Positions 12,001 to 17,994 of a stretch of DNA of 64,000 nt are shown piece by piece. This DNA comes from HK1 sp965221725. Lineage in GTDB: Bacteria > Pseudomonadota > Gammaproteobacteria > HK1. Position numbers and translations under genes: made by a program. Position 1 is the stretch's first letter, and the number at the start of each line of letters is the position of its first letter. Location: NCBI GenBank assembly GCA_965221725.1, contig OZ244909.1:3410001-3474000 (forward strand). Direction: 5' to 3'. Under the pieces are notes generated by a model. The model was not told where the DNA came from and did no database searches. It was given only the letters and a program-made list of their open reading frames with translations.

Positions 12001-15000
12001 CCCCGTCGGCAGGAGACAGCCGAACAGGCCCGACGCCCTGAACTCGGTGCGGTCGCGCTTGACCCGGATGCGCACCGACCGCCCTTCGCGAATGGTGGTG
12101 TCCTTGTTCGCGATCCAGTAGCGCGTGCTGTCGTTGTCGCGGATCTTGGCGAGGCCGACGCCCTTGGCGATGGTCGCCCCGGGGTCGGCGCCGCCGGACT
12201 TGAAGGCGATGACGCCCTGAAAATATTCCGAATTCTCTTCTGCATCATCATCCACTACCCGGATCGACGGCAGCTTCACTTGCGTCGTTCCCGGCTCGAA
12301 ACGCACCGTGCGCGGCGTGGCGAGGCCTTCGTAATCCTGTGCCGGGCCTGCGCCCAGGGCGGTGTTCGGAACGAATCTGCCGGTTTGCGTCGGTATCTTG
12401 GGCCCGCCGCCATCCTTGGTGCTGAACTCCACCTCCACCGGATAGGTGCGCGGGCTGGAAAGCCGCACCGTGAACGCCACCGGCTTGCCGCCCTCCCTGA
12501 CCTGTGCATCGTCGATGCTGAGGGTCGGCGTGTCGTTGTCGAGAATGGTGGCGGTGGCGGTGAGCGGGGCGAGAATGTCGGCCTTCTCGCTGTCCCGCTG
12601 GCTCGTGAAGAACAGCGGCTCCTCGTCGCGCAGGACGACCAGCGCCACCTCGAAGGTCTCGGTGGGCTCGTCGATGCTGTCGTCGATGGTGGGAAATTCG
12701 AGGTTCTTGCTCGACTCGCCCGCGTTGAAGGTGAGCTGGCCGCTCTCCGCGCCGGTGTAGTCCATGCCGCGGGTAGCGCCGTGCATATCCGGCGCGCGCA
12801 CCCGCCACTCGAGGCGCACCGGCACGGCGGGCGCCGGGTTCAAGGTGATCGGCAGGATCAGGGCCTCGCCTTCGTTGGCGGTGGCGTCGCCGACGGCGAT
12901 GGCGGGGCGCTTGTCGTTGTCGCGGACGATGCCCACCGCCCGCAGCGGCCCCAGGTCGAGGCCGGCGACCTCGGGGTCGGTCAGCACCACCGAGAAGTCC
13001 TCGGCGGGCTCGTCGATGCTGTCCTCCAGGGTGGCCACGCGGATGACCTTGTCGATCTCCCCGGCCTTGAAGCGCAGCGTGCCCGAGGCGGCGGTGTAGT
13101 CCTTGCCGGCCTCGGCGGAGTGGGCGGCGAGCGACTCGGTCTTCCAAGCGACGCTGATGTCGGTGGCCGCGGCCACGCCGAGGGTGACGGGGAACTTGAG
13201 CCGATTGCCCTCGGTGGCCGGCCCCTTGGGCGCGGCGATGCGCAGGGTGGGGCCGTCGTAGATGATGCCTGCGGCATGGCGGTTGGCCGGATGGTGGATC
13301 AAGCCTGAGTTGTCTGCATAGGCTTGGAACAGATAGACCCGGAAATTCTCGCTCGATTCCTCGCTTGAGTCGGCCAAGGTGGGCACTTCGAGCTGGATCC
13401 CGCTTTGACCGGCGGCGATGGTGACTGACCGGTCCTGGTCACCGCCGAAACGGCCGAAACCGGCGGGGAAGTCGCCCCTGTTGACAACCCCGTCGCTGCC
13501 TTGATCGTCCCGAACCCACCAACGTATCGTGACATCTTCGTCAAGGGCGCCGATTTGCCACTTGCCGTCCTCGTGGATCCAGATGTCGGCGTGGAAGACC
13601 GCGGTTGCGCCCTCCTGCACCACCACCGGCCCGGCTCCCGGAGCCGCTTCGCGCAGCCGCACCTGCGGCTTGTGGGCGTCGTTGTCGGTGATGGCGCCCC
13701 TGGCCGTGACGCCGCTGGCGCCGTCCTCGAGGTCGGCGTTCCGCGCCTCGGTGAAACGCAGCGCCACGTACTCGTCGTCCTCGACCTCTTCGTCGTCAAT
13801 GAGCGTGACCGAGACGGTGCTTTGCTGCGGCCCATCGCCCTTGTCGGCGGGGAAGGTGATCACCCCCTTCGTCCGCGCCGTCGGCAGAGACTGGTAGTCA
13901 TCCCCCGAAGTCGCGCTGCCCTTGCGGGTGTCGTGGTACTTGACCGTCACGGCCTTGCCTTGCGGCGGGTTGGTCAGCGTGACCGTGAAGTCGAGGGTGC
14001 CATCGCCTTCGGCGGCGCTCGGCGCATCCACCTTGATGCCGGGAGACGGATCATCGTCCGTGATGGTGATGGTGGCGAAGTATTCCTTGACGCCGCCGGG
14101 GAGCCGAAGGAACTTGGGCTGGTCGAACCGCACGCAGAGGGTTTCGTTGCCCTCGTGGTACTGGTCGTCCATCAGGTTCCCTCTGAAACTCCCTCTTCTG
14201 AACTCGGGCCGCTCCTTGTCCCAAGAGAACACCACTGGCCCAGGGAAGCTTGTCCGCGGCACGCGCCCGCCATCCCCGTCCGCTTGCGACAGATCCTGCG
14301 CATTGGCGGTGGCCTCGCAGCCGCCGCCTTCGGCCAAGGAGATTCTGACGCTTGGGTCTTGCGCACTCGTGGCGATGTTGCCTTCAAGTCGTATTGGCAA
14401 CCTGAAACCGTTGATGAAAGTCCCCAAAGCGGGATCGGTATAGAGGTGGTCTTCCGCCACCGTGATGTCCTGAATGCGCAGCACGCGCGTGGCGTGCCCC
14501 GGATCGTCCTTGACGGGCACCGTGAGCGTGGTCTTTCCGGTCAGTTTGTAATAGTCGCTCGGCCGCAAGGTCACCTTGACCGATCCATTGCCGGTTTTCG
14601 AATCGACCCTGGTTGGTATCTCGATGGCTTTCTTTTGCTTTTTCCGAGTCTTGGAGGCGCCAAAGCGATGGGTCTTCACGCCCTGCTCGGCTTCAGCCAG
14701 GAAGTCGAACGCAGAGTCGTCATCGACCTGCCACGATGCGGTCACCTGACCCCCGTCAGTCGCATTTGCCTCGGTCACATCCCGAACCAGCCGGAAGTTG
14801 ATGGTGCCGCCCTCGTTCACGCCATCGCGCTCCAGGTCGCCGCTCGGCGCCTGCAATGAAATCTTCGGGCAATATTCGGGATCGTCTTTCACAAGGAAGC
14901 TGTATGTTCGGTACCGGCCATCCGCCGGACGGTGATCCACATCGACGTCTGCTTCCGCCACCAGACTGACAGTGACCCGGCCGTCCTTGCATATGGCGGC

Positions 15001-15408
15001 GCGCTGGATGGGTATCTCTATGGATCCGTCCTTTGTTTCATCAACCCTCAAGAGACTGTGCGGGCCAAACGCCGCTCTTGGTCCCACCAACTCATAAACC
15101 ATATTGACGAAGTCGATCTGGGGGTCATCGGAGATCGTGGTTTTGACAGTGGCATTGGGATCGGCATAGCTACTCGCTGCTTTTCGTTTCCTCAGACGTA
15201 TCTTGATCGTGGCGGTCCCCCCTTCTGTCACAGAGAAGCCCTGCGGATCGATCCAGGCGACGTAAGGCTTTTCCTGCGCAGACGCGGTGGCGGGCAGCAG
15301 CAGGCACCAAGTGGCGAACAGTGACAGGCACAACAGGACGAGCGAACGGCGAGCCGCGCAGACCCGGGGAAGCAACCCCGCGGCGCTGCTCAGGAAACTG
15401 CGCAGCAT
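1..15408 (-). CDS. Giant secreted Calx-beta repeat protein, N-terminal part (C-terminus beyond left edge)
   Basis: The frame that starts with ATG at 15408 is the same frame that reads TIPAGAATGTATFDLNPTPD at the left edge. I found no stop in the stretches I translated, so at least 5,136 codons are open. Residues 1-44 form a Sec signal peptide: an Arg-rich start, a hydrophobic core LVLLCLSLFATWCLLLPA, and a likely cut ASA|QE. The rest is a chain of roughly 110-130-residue beta-sandwich modules of Calx-beta type. Each has TxxxSVxEG-like openings, DYxxxxxxxTIxAG centres, DxxxEGxETxxVxL motifs and an ITDDD ending. The modules are diverged at the N-terminus (about 9400-15400) and highly repetitive from 1 to about 9400. 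The Asp clusters are typical of Ca2+-binding Calx-beta domains. The likely role is a surface or released adhesin or matrix protein, but the anchoring or secretion signal at the C-terminus is not visible. There is no good Shine-Dalgarno before the chosen start; the same frame upstream is closed by a stop at 15517-15519. Confidence 0.9.
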   Translation of the reverse strand, partial: MLRSFLSSAAGLLPRVCAARRSLVLLCLSLFATWCLLLPATASAQEKPYVAWIDPQGFSVTEGGTATIKIRLRKRKAASSYADPNATVKTTISDDPQIDFVNMVYELVGPRAAFGPHSLLRVDETKDGSIEIPIQRAAICKDGRVTVSLVAEADVDVDHRPADGRYRTYSFLVKDDPEYCPKISLQAPSGDLERDGVNEGGTINFRLVRDVTEANATDGGQVTASWQVDDDSAFDFLAEAEQGVKTHRFGASKTRKKQKKAIEIPTRVDSKTGNGSVKVTLRPSDYYKLTGKTTLTVPVKDDPGHATRVLRIQDITVAEDHLYTDPALGTFINGFRLPIRLEGNIATSAQDPSVRISLAEGGGCEATANAQDLSQADGDGGRVPRTSFPGPVVFSWDKERPEFRRGSFRGNLMDDQYHEGNETLCVRFDQPKFLRLPGGVKEYFATITITDDDPSPGIKVDAPSAAEGDGTLDFTVTLTNPPQGKAVTVKYHDTRKGSATSGDDYQSLPTARTKGVITFPADKGDGPQQSTVSVTLIDDEEVEDDEYVALRFTEARNADLEDGASGVTARGAITDNDAHKPQVRLREAAPGAGPVVVQEGATAVFHADIWIHEDGKWQIGALDEDVTIRWWVRDDQGSDGVVNRGDFPAGFGRFGGDQDRSVTIAAGQSGIQLEVPTLADSSEESSENFRVYLFQAYADNSGLIHHPANRHAAGIIYDGPTLRIAAPKGPATEGNRLKFPVTLGVAAATDISVAWKTESLAAHSAEAGKDYTAASGTLRFKAGEIDKVIRVATLEDSIDEPAEDFSVVLTDPEVAGLDLGPLRAVGIVRDNDKRPAIAVGDATANEGEALILPITLNPAPAVPVRLEWRVRAPDMHGATRGMDYTGAESGQLTFNAGESSKNLEFPTIDDSIDEPTETFEVALVVLRDEEPLFFTSQRDSEKADILAPLTATATILDNDTPTLSIDDAQVREGGKPVAFTVRLSSPRTYPVEVEFSTKDGGGPKIPTQTGRFVPNTALGAGPAQDYEGLATPRTVRFEPGTTQVKLPSIRVVDDDAEENSEYFQGVIAFKSGGADPGATIAKGVGLAKIRDNDSTRYWIANKDTTIREGRSVRIRVKRDRTEFRASGLFGCLLPTGRHDERGHAGMLSRAAPAPSGQIDVFIERKNNPVSACGQATDGATPAFFSFEVGEDEASFWVSTVDDRRKEPDETFIVWFDPTSAKAGDENSKTIATLARQTDQVEAQTVFTILDDDDIHRFRVVSANSPWEGEDAHFDIYVDSDEGLAALKKASGPFAEVKFGADSDTAKSNTHYTPGSNQRFFNPSAATSKSEPVGRISVPTFADDVLDGDKTLTLSIAELFAGVSTVLPFRPAPGGGSATATIRDDEAYHLSVLDAVGDEGDAAGVKVTLSKPVERDITIRFRTREGTAEPPGDFTACAAGDERCALVIPAGETEAQLRVPTTEDTVPEETEQFRVVIAEVDFADIIIDRRAAVVKIRDDDARSVAISGLADVSASENSAWTSPAPVWTGTPDGGVAWTVEGDDAARFTIDPDTGELTLPAQNFEAPADRDGDNVYDIAVRVTDEDGNTATVALSVTVTDVVYGQIDVNAGVPWTGRAIAGEGAPVRASFAYKPYGTQGDVAGRPGSVALRWRLGGLGGAGAASAGDLALSGAGGPESLQYKAGAASLVELARTLADAIDEPAVETFRVELRADNDDVVFHDAVSGASTTTSSLNLDFGIRDGFAPALVINRQSLRVQESDITSTRAREHEQTYRVKLNFAPVTDATVAMSLPPETTRIALDKSSLTFNSANWSAWQTVKVSAVDDSIENDPPVQEITIGHSVTGAGGLDVAAGSVAVSVYDDDAPNVISIDSPSVTEGDSGDTDITWTVTLQRPARENIVLFAGPNSGDRGTTIWHSSGGKLDHRFGFGAKVVNFNVGDSRKTFGTKVIGDVRHEDDETIKLQVTVQYAGDGSPFAPGIRHPAPQNPQTGYAYALVTGEIADDDDAPDGIAFTLTPSETKDNLGDTAASTREDRGTRSLTARAAVLGDTTYGEDKTVTVTVGADGDSAVAGADYTAIDPIEITIDEGEASASAAISLSITDDTLDEADEAITFTPEADDSGIDIAAVTHTLTDDDDAPTASVGDAAAVDEGDDPETTTDMTFTVTLSAASGKTVTVPYALTGTAEADDDYDDPAAKSVTIAAGDTEADITIAVKGDETDEANETVVVTLGAPTNAAVSTAEGAGTATGTIADDDTATLSIADAAATEGAAATFTVTLSTPSASSVTVTATTSEDTATDPEDYTHKTEALTFAAGETSRDFTVAIASDTLAELDETFTVTLSGATGAAIADATATGTISGAGALLAVADATAAEGDALTFTVTRTGDTAKAASVRWTTGDDATEGAVKATAGADYTAQATAATLSFKAGDATATFTVATTEDAIDEPDETFAVTLASPSAGTAIANAAAIGTITDDDDTPTATLLLTPATINESGATNASTVTASLSAASSEALTLTVSAGAGVTSSDNNTLTIAAGATTSTGTVTLTADDNAVDAADLSVTVSATASGGNGVANPANQTLTVADDDIRGVSVSGSALTLAEADNAATENTKENEATYTVVLDSKPAAGTVTVAVNSADTKTATVSPSSVTFTTTDWSTPKTVTVTAGDDDTDNANDKRTVRITHTVTAAGAGNDYGSVTADPVTVTVNDDDSAPTVSVGDATAVTEGDDPETTTDMTFTVTLSAASGKTVTVPYALSGTAEADDDYDDPATKSVTIAAGQTTGTIAIAVKGDETDESNETVIVTLGAPTNATVSTTAGAGTATGTITDDDATPTATLVLTPATIDESGATNASAVTATLSAATSEALTLTVSAGAGVTVSANKLLTIAAGATASTGTVTLTAVDNARDNADLEVAVSATKSGGNAVAAPDAVTLTVTDDDGAPTVSVGDAAAVTEGDDPEATANMTFTVTLSAASGRTVTVPYALTGTAEADDDYADPATKSVTITAGDTEADITIAVRGDEVDEPNETVIVTLGAPTNATVSTAEGAGAATGVITDDDTATLSIADAAAAEGATATFTVTLSTPSASPVTVAATTSEGTATDPEDYTHKTEALTFAAGETSKDFTVAIASDTLAEIDETFTVTLSGATGATIADATATGTITGADALLAVADASAAEGEAITFTVTRTGDTAKAASVQWTTGDDTTQGADKAAAGADYTAQATAATLSFKAGESTATFTVATTEDAVDEPNETFAVTLASPSAGLAIADAAAIGTITDDDATPTALTLTVDADTGANGVQTSVAENGGAKTARVTATLASATTFATATTVTVAVGAATDSATEGTDYAAVADLTITIAAGQSSGQADFTLTPTQDALAEGTEAISLGGTAAGLTVTGATLTLTDDDDAPTGVTLSVSPAAVGEGAGETEVTVTATVNGATRYPDAKTVRVTVGGGTATAGTDYAAVAAFDITIAAGAASAQGTFDLTPTDDDVDEANETIDVTGAATGVTVTKATLSLTDDDTLGVTVTPASKALTLAEADNGDTDAKENEATYTVVLDSQPTADVTVAITNPRNSPVTLDKTSLTFTTEDWNTARTVTVTAADDDIDNAGDERAATLAHDVSGGGYGQAQDFDVAITVADDDGAPDGIALSVNPASVAENAAAAATVTVTATVTGGTTYADATALAITVGDSADSAVSGTDYAAVNGFNISIPAGAASATGTFDLDPTDDAIAEGAETLTVSGAAGDIAVTDATVTLTDDEGTPTATLVLTPATINESGADNASAVTATLSAASGEALTLTVSAGAGVTPSDNKTLTIAAGATTSTGAVTLTAIDNDVDAADLEVAVSAAASGGNGVAAPASVTLTVADDDTRGVTVAGAPLTLDEVDDGTTDSVAENAGSYTVALMSEPTGSVTVAITNPRNSPVTLDKTTLTFTTGTWDTAQTVTVTALDDDLDNAGDQRTATLAHAVSGGGYGAAENFAVSVTVADDDGAPMVSVGDAAAVAEGDDPDTTADMTFTVTLSAASGKTVTVPYALSGSATADDDYDDPAAKSVTIAAGQTTGTITIPVKGDETDELNETVIVTLGNPTNATVSTTAGAGTATGTITDDDAAALSIADAAAAEGATATFTVTLSTPSASPVTVAATTSEGTATDPEDYTHKTEALTFAAGETSKDFTVAIKRDTLAELDETFTVTLSGATGATIADATATGTITGADALLAVADASAAEGEAITFTVTRTGDTAKAASVQWTTGDDTTQGADKATAGADYTAQTTAQTLSFKAGDATATFTVATTEDAVDEPDETFAVTLASPSAGTAIADGEATGTITDDDGAPTVSVANAADVTEGDDPEKTTDMTFTVTLSAASGKAVTVPYTISGSATADDDYDDPAAKSVTIATGQTTADIVIPVKGDETDEANETVIVTLGTPTNATIASTEGAGTATGTITDDDTRGVTVDPTSKALTLAETDNSATENAKENQASYTVALMSEPTGSVTVAITNPRNSPVALDKTSLTFTAATWDDPQTVTVTAVDDAIDNTDDKRAATLAHAVSGGGYGAAENFDVDVTVTDDDAAPTALTLTVDADTGAEGVQTSVTEGGGAKTVRVTATLAGATTFATATTVTVAVGAAADSATEGTDYATVADQTLTIAAGERSGQAEFTLTPTQDVLAEGAETISLDGTAAGLTVTDASISLTDDDAAPTGITLSVSPAAVGEGAGETEVTVTAAVNGATRYPEAKTVRVTVGGGTATAGTDYAAVSAFDITIAAGAASGEADFDLTPTQDTVAEGAETIDVSGASSGLTVTKAEVSITDDDVAPTLAIADASAAEGDAITFTVTRSGATGAAATVQWATADDPAEGAKQATAGTDYTAQATAATLSFAAGDTTKTFTVATTEDTIDEPNETFVVKLTGANGATVSDDTATGTITDDDDAPTGITLSVDPTSVAEDAAAAATVTVTAAVTGGTTYADATTVTVSVGDSADSAVSGTDYAAVPNFTITIPAGAASAEGTFSLDPTDDSLAEGAETLTVSGASGTLDVTDAELTITDAETAPGITLSVAPTTAGEDAADTTVTVTATVSGATRYGAAEVVTVSVGGSGTATSGTDYAAVEDFDITIPAGAATGTATFDLNPTPD
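2592..3067 (-). repeat. Long internal repeat of giant gene, copy 1
   Basis: This block of about 476 bp recurs at 5751-6226 with a constant offset of 3,159 bp and only a handful of base differences by eye. A more diverged third copy lies near 8160-8640. It spans more than one Calx-beta module, so it marks a segmental duplication of several modules rather than a single-domain duplication. Confidence 0.85.
5751..6226 (-). repeat. Long internal repeat of giant gene, copy 2
   Basis: Near-identical copy of 2592-3067 (offset 3,159 bp). Differences are mainly isolated substitutions, for example in the segment around 6000-6030. Such long identity inside a coding repeat favours recombination between copies, and assembly collapse is possible. 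Confidence 0.85.
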
Positions 15409-15663
15409 GACGGGAAGCAGTTCTGAATGGCTGCGCAGGCGGCGGGCCGGCCAACTCTGATGGCAGACTCCCGAAACCAGTCGGGCGCGGGCACGAGCTG
15501 GCCGGGACGCATCGGGCTACGTCTTGCCCGGAGCCGCCGCCGGGCGTCGGGGATACTTCGGCAGGGGGTTACCGGGCCGTGGCGGTGCGCGGCCGGCCGA
15601 CTTACACGGTAACGGGCGGGATCGACTCGCTGCGCGACTTCCGCCCGAGCCGGAGGCATTCGC
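15409..15663. other. Leader region between GGCAC array and giant gene
   Basis: About 255 bp separating the pentanucleotide array from the ATG of the giant gene. I see no convincing coding region, RNA gene or rho-independent terminator here. Reading on the minus strand, all three frames coming out of the array remain open for some distance but none joins the giant gene: the giant gene's own frame has a stop at 15517-15519. The stretch therefore looks like an untranslated leader or promoter region. Confidence 0.4.
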
Positions 15664-15848
15664 GGCACGGCACGGCACGGCACGGCACGGCACGGCACGG
15701 CACGGCACGGCACGGCACGGCACGGCACGGCACGGCACGGCACGGCACGGCACGGCACGGCACGGCACGGCACGGCACGGCACGGCACGGCACGGCACGG
15801 CACGGCACGGCACGGCACGGCACGGCACGGCACGGCACGGCACGGCAC
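15664..15848. repeat. Perfect GGCAC pentanucleotide array, 37 copies
   Basis: 185 bp of uninterrupted GGCAC units (GTGCC on the strand of the giant gene). No interruption is visible. All reading frames through it are open, which produces the spurious RHGTA and PCRAV peptides. It lies 256 bp upstream of the giant gene and directly downstream, on the minus strand, of a TTGACA (15884-15889) and TATCAT (15851-15856) pair. Confidence 0.97.
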
Positions 15849-15850
15849 TT

Positions 15851-15889
15851 ATGATACGAACTACGAGCCCGCTCGATCCCGCTTGTCAA
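15851..15889 (-). promoter_or_regulatory. Possible promoter-like elements leading into the GTGCC array and giant gene
   Basis: On the minus strand a TTGACA hexamer (15889-15884), within TTGACAAGCGG, is followed 27 nt later by TATCAT (15856-15851), and the tandem array begins two bases after that. The hexamers resemble sigma-70 elements, but the 27-nt spacing is too long for a normal promoter, so the true -10 may be a weak box in between. A closely similar arrangement stands before the heptanucleotide array at 50651-50685. Confidence 0.35.
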
Positions 15890-16157
15890 TCCCTCTGAAG
15901 GGTGATGCAGGCGTGACGGATCAGACGCCGTCCAGGCGATTGGATGTGCAAACATGCAGCCAGATTCCGATGCTGCTCCGACAACACCGAGACTCCCGCC
16001 CGATCGGACGCCCGACATACCCAGAGCGCCGGAGGCATCCGTTCAGTAACAGTAGTCGCTTCCGGGTGCAGTGTACCCCAATTGCAGGGATATGGACTTC
16101 AGTCAGGGTTCGGGCCACGCGCCGCGATGTGGCCCCTCCCCGCGGGGTCGAGGGGCT
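15890..16157. other. Intergenic DNA, nothing recognised
   Basis: This stretch lies upstream of the repeat array and downstream of the small membrane-protein gene that ends at 16158. I find no credible gene, RNA or terminator in it. Short open frames here are continuations of the frames through the GGCAC array. Confidence 0.4.
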
Positions 16158-16655
16158 CTACCGGGCGAGCGCGGTCAGCGCTTCGAGATACAGGGTGGCG
16201 CGCGCCTTCGAGAAGAAGTCGAAGAACAGCGCGGTGGTGCCGATCACGATCATCGTGAGCCCGATGGCCTTGAGCGTCGGCGAGGGCACGAGGAGGAACA
16301 TCGCCAGCCCTCCCGCGATGAGCACCGAACCGGCCACGAAGGTGTAGAGATACCAGCCCATGAACCCCTCGACCCGCGCGGTTTCCCGCTCGACGAACGC
16401 GACGGGGTCGCGCGCGTGGGCCTCGCTGAACGCATCGATCCGCTGCACGTTGCGGATCTCCGACGCGATGCCGTTGGCGACCACATACAACCCGAAGACG
16501 AGCAGCGGCACGATGAGAGCGCGCCCCGCGGGCGTCACCGCGAACTTCCAGAGCAGGCCGGTCGAGATCACGAGGAGGACGGCCAGGACGCTCGCCGCCG
16601 CGTTCTCCATGCGTTCCCCCTGGACCCAGGCCAGGGCATGGTCGAGCGCGCTCAT
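16158..16655 (-). CDS. Small multi-pass membrane protein, unknown function
   Basis: 165 residues starting MSALDHALAW. Hydrophobic segments lie at about residues 22-40, 44-62, 99-122 and 127-147, so three to four membrane helices are likely. A charged stretch (about 66-95) sits between the second and third helices. The start overlaps the stop of the upstream methyltransferase-like gene by four bases (ATG at 16655, that gene's stop at 16654-16652), which implies translational coupling and membership of the same operon. I do not recognise the family. Confidence 0.75.
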   Translation of the reverse strand: MSALDHALAWVQGERMENAAASVLAVLLVISTGLLWKFAVTPAGRALIVPLLVFGLYVVANGIASEIRNVQRIDAFSEAHARDPVAFVERETARVEGFMGWYLYTFVAGSVLIAGGLAMFLLVPSPTLKAIGLTMIVIGTTALFFDFFSKARATLYLEALTALAR

Positions 16656-17890
16656 GTGCCGCCCCCTTCCCTTCGCGCCGCCGGGCTTCCCGGGGCGGCG
16701 CCGTCGAGACCCTCTCCCTTGCGCATTCCCGCTCTCCTGCGAGGCCTGTCCTTGCCAGGCCGGGCCGCCCCGGCAAGCCGGGCGCCCTCGGATATTGCGC
16801 GGAGTTTCGCGTACGCGATGTCCGGATCGACGGCGCCGAATCCGGCGAAGGTGCCGAAGCCGCAGTCGGACCCGGCGATCACACGCTCCGCGCCCACGAT
16901 GTCCACGAAGCGGCCGATGCGCTGGGCGACCAGCTCCGGGTGCTCGACGAAATTGGTCGTGGTGTCCACTACGCCGGGCACCAGGATCCGGTCGTCGGGA
17001 ATCTCCGACCGGCGGTCGCGGAATACCGTCCATTCGTGCCCGTGCCGGGGGTTGGCGGTCTCGAACAGCACGTATCGGGCGCGCACCGACATCAGGAGCG
17101 TGAACATCCGGTCCATGCCGATGTCGCACAGGTGCGGACCCTCGTAGTTGCCCCAGCAGATGTGGACCCGAACCCGGCTGGGGTCGACGTTGCGCAGGGC
17201 GTGGTTCAGGGCTTCGACGTTCGCGGCGGCCGCCGCCACGAACTCGTCGTCGGTCAGGTCCGTGAACTGCGTGTGCCGGGCGAGCCCGAGGTCCGGGCAG
17301 TCGACCTGAAGGTCCAGGCCCGCCGCCACGATGCGCTCGTATTCTTCGCGCATCGCGTCGGCGAGGGCCGCGAGGTAGGCGTCGTGGCTCGGGTAGTACC
17401 GGTTGGGCTGGAACAGGGCGATGACCCCGGGCGAGGCGGCGTTCATGAACCCGCGCGCGGCGCCGTGCTCGCGCATCGCCGCCCGCAGGTGCGCGATGTC
17501 GGCGTCGAGCGCCGCGTGATCCTTCGCGCGCACCTCGCCCACGCACTCCGGCCGGACGTACTGCGGGGTGCCGCCGGCGCGGGCGATGCGCTCCAGGTAG
17601 CCGGGGAAGATCTTCAGATCCGCGGGTATGCGGCGCGGGCTGTCCCCGGCGAATCCGGTGTAGCGCTCACTGACGTAGGTGGCGTAGGAGATCTTCGAGG
17701 TCTCCCCGTCGGAGACGATGTCGACGCCGGCCTCGACCTGCCGGCGCACGGTCTCGGAGACCGCGCCGGCCATGCAGGCGTCGAACGCCGAGGCGTCGAC
17801 TGCCTCCCCGCGCTCCTTCGCGAACAGGAAGTCGACCACTTCCTGCGAACGGGGGAGGGAGCCGACGTGGGTGGTTGCTATTGCGTTCAT
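16652..17890 (-). CDS. MetE C-terminal-like (cobalamin-independent methionine synthase family) protein
   Basis: 412 residues with the single-barrel UROD/MetE fold. It opens MNAIATTHVGSLPR, the usual start of this family, and carries VDIVSDGE, an HxC motif in HICWGNYEGPH and a later Cys in AGSDCGFGT, matching the Zn-binding His-Cys...Cys set. At about half the length of full MetE it belongs with the stand-alone MetE-C-like proteins, which transfer methyl or alkyl groups to thiols, not necessarily to homocysteine. The last 40 or so residues are a low-complexity Arg/Gly-rich tail that looks added. In this operon it may demethylate or dealkylate the imported compound; that role is inference. Confidence 0.85.
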   Translation of the reverse strand: MNAIATTHVGSLPRSQEVVDFLFAKERGEAVDASAFDACMAGAVSETVRRQVEAGVDIVSDGETSKISYATYVSERYTGFAGDSPRRIPADLKIFPGYLERIARAGGTPQYVRPECVGEVRAKDHAALDADIAHLRAAMREHGAARGFMNAASPGVIALFQPNRYYPSHDAYLAALADAMREEYERIVAAGLDLQVDCPDLGLARHTQFTDLTDDEFVAAAAANVEALNHALRNVDPSRVRVHICWGNYEGPHLCDIGMDRMFTLLMSVRARYVLFETANPRHGHEWTVFRDRRSEIPDDRILVPGVVDTTTNFVEHPELVAQRIGRFVDIVGAERVIAGSDCGFGTFAGFGAVDPDIAYAKLRAISEGARLAGAARPGKDRPRRRAGMRKGEGLDGAAPGSPAARREGGGT

Positions 17891-17994
17891 GTGATTGCGC
17901 TCATGATCCCGCCCGTGCGCTTGGCCCTGGTTCGGCTGCGTGCATCACCACTCTCCCTTGCATGTGTCTCACTCTCGCTTGTGTGTATCCCACT

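Noticed and set aside
1756..15324. Long plus-strand open frames (for example 3502-6150 and 7360-10125) over the giant gene
   Set aside because: They are codon-aligned antisense shadows of the minus-strand repeat protein: Gly/Arg/His-rich, without domains, and repeating in step with the modules.
15664..15848. CRISPR array
   Set aside because: The units are contiguous 5-bp copies with no spacers and there are no cas genes.
15390..16018. PCRAV/RHGTA peptide frames
   Set aside because: Pure translations of the pentanucleotide array in different frames; none connects with the giant gene.
16652..17546. 462-codon minus frame including the small membrane protein and more
   Set aside because: Only its last 165 codons have hydrophobic, protein-like composition; the upstream part is a shadow of the MetE-C-like gene.
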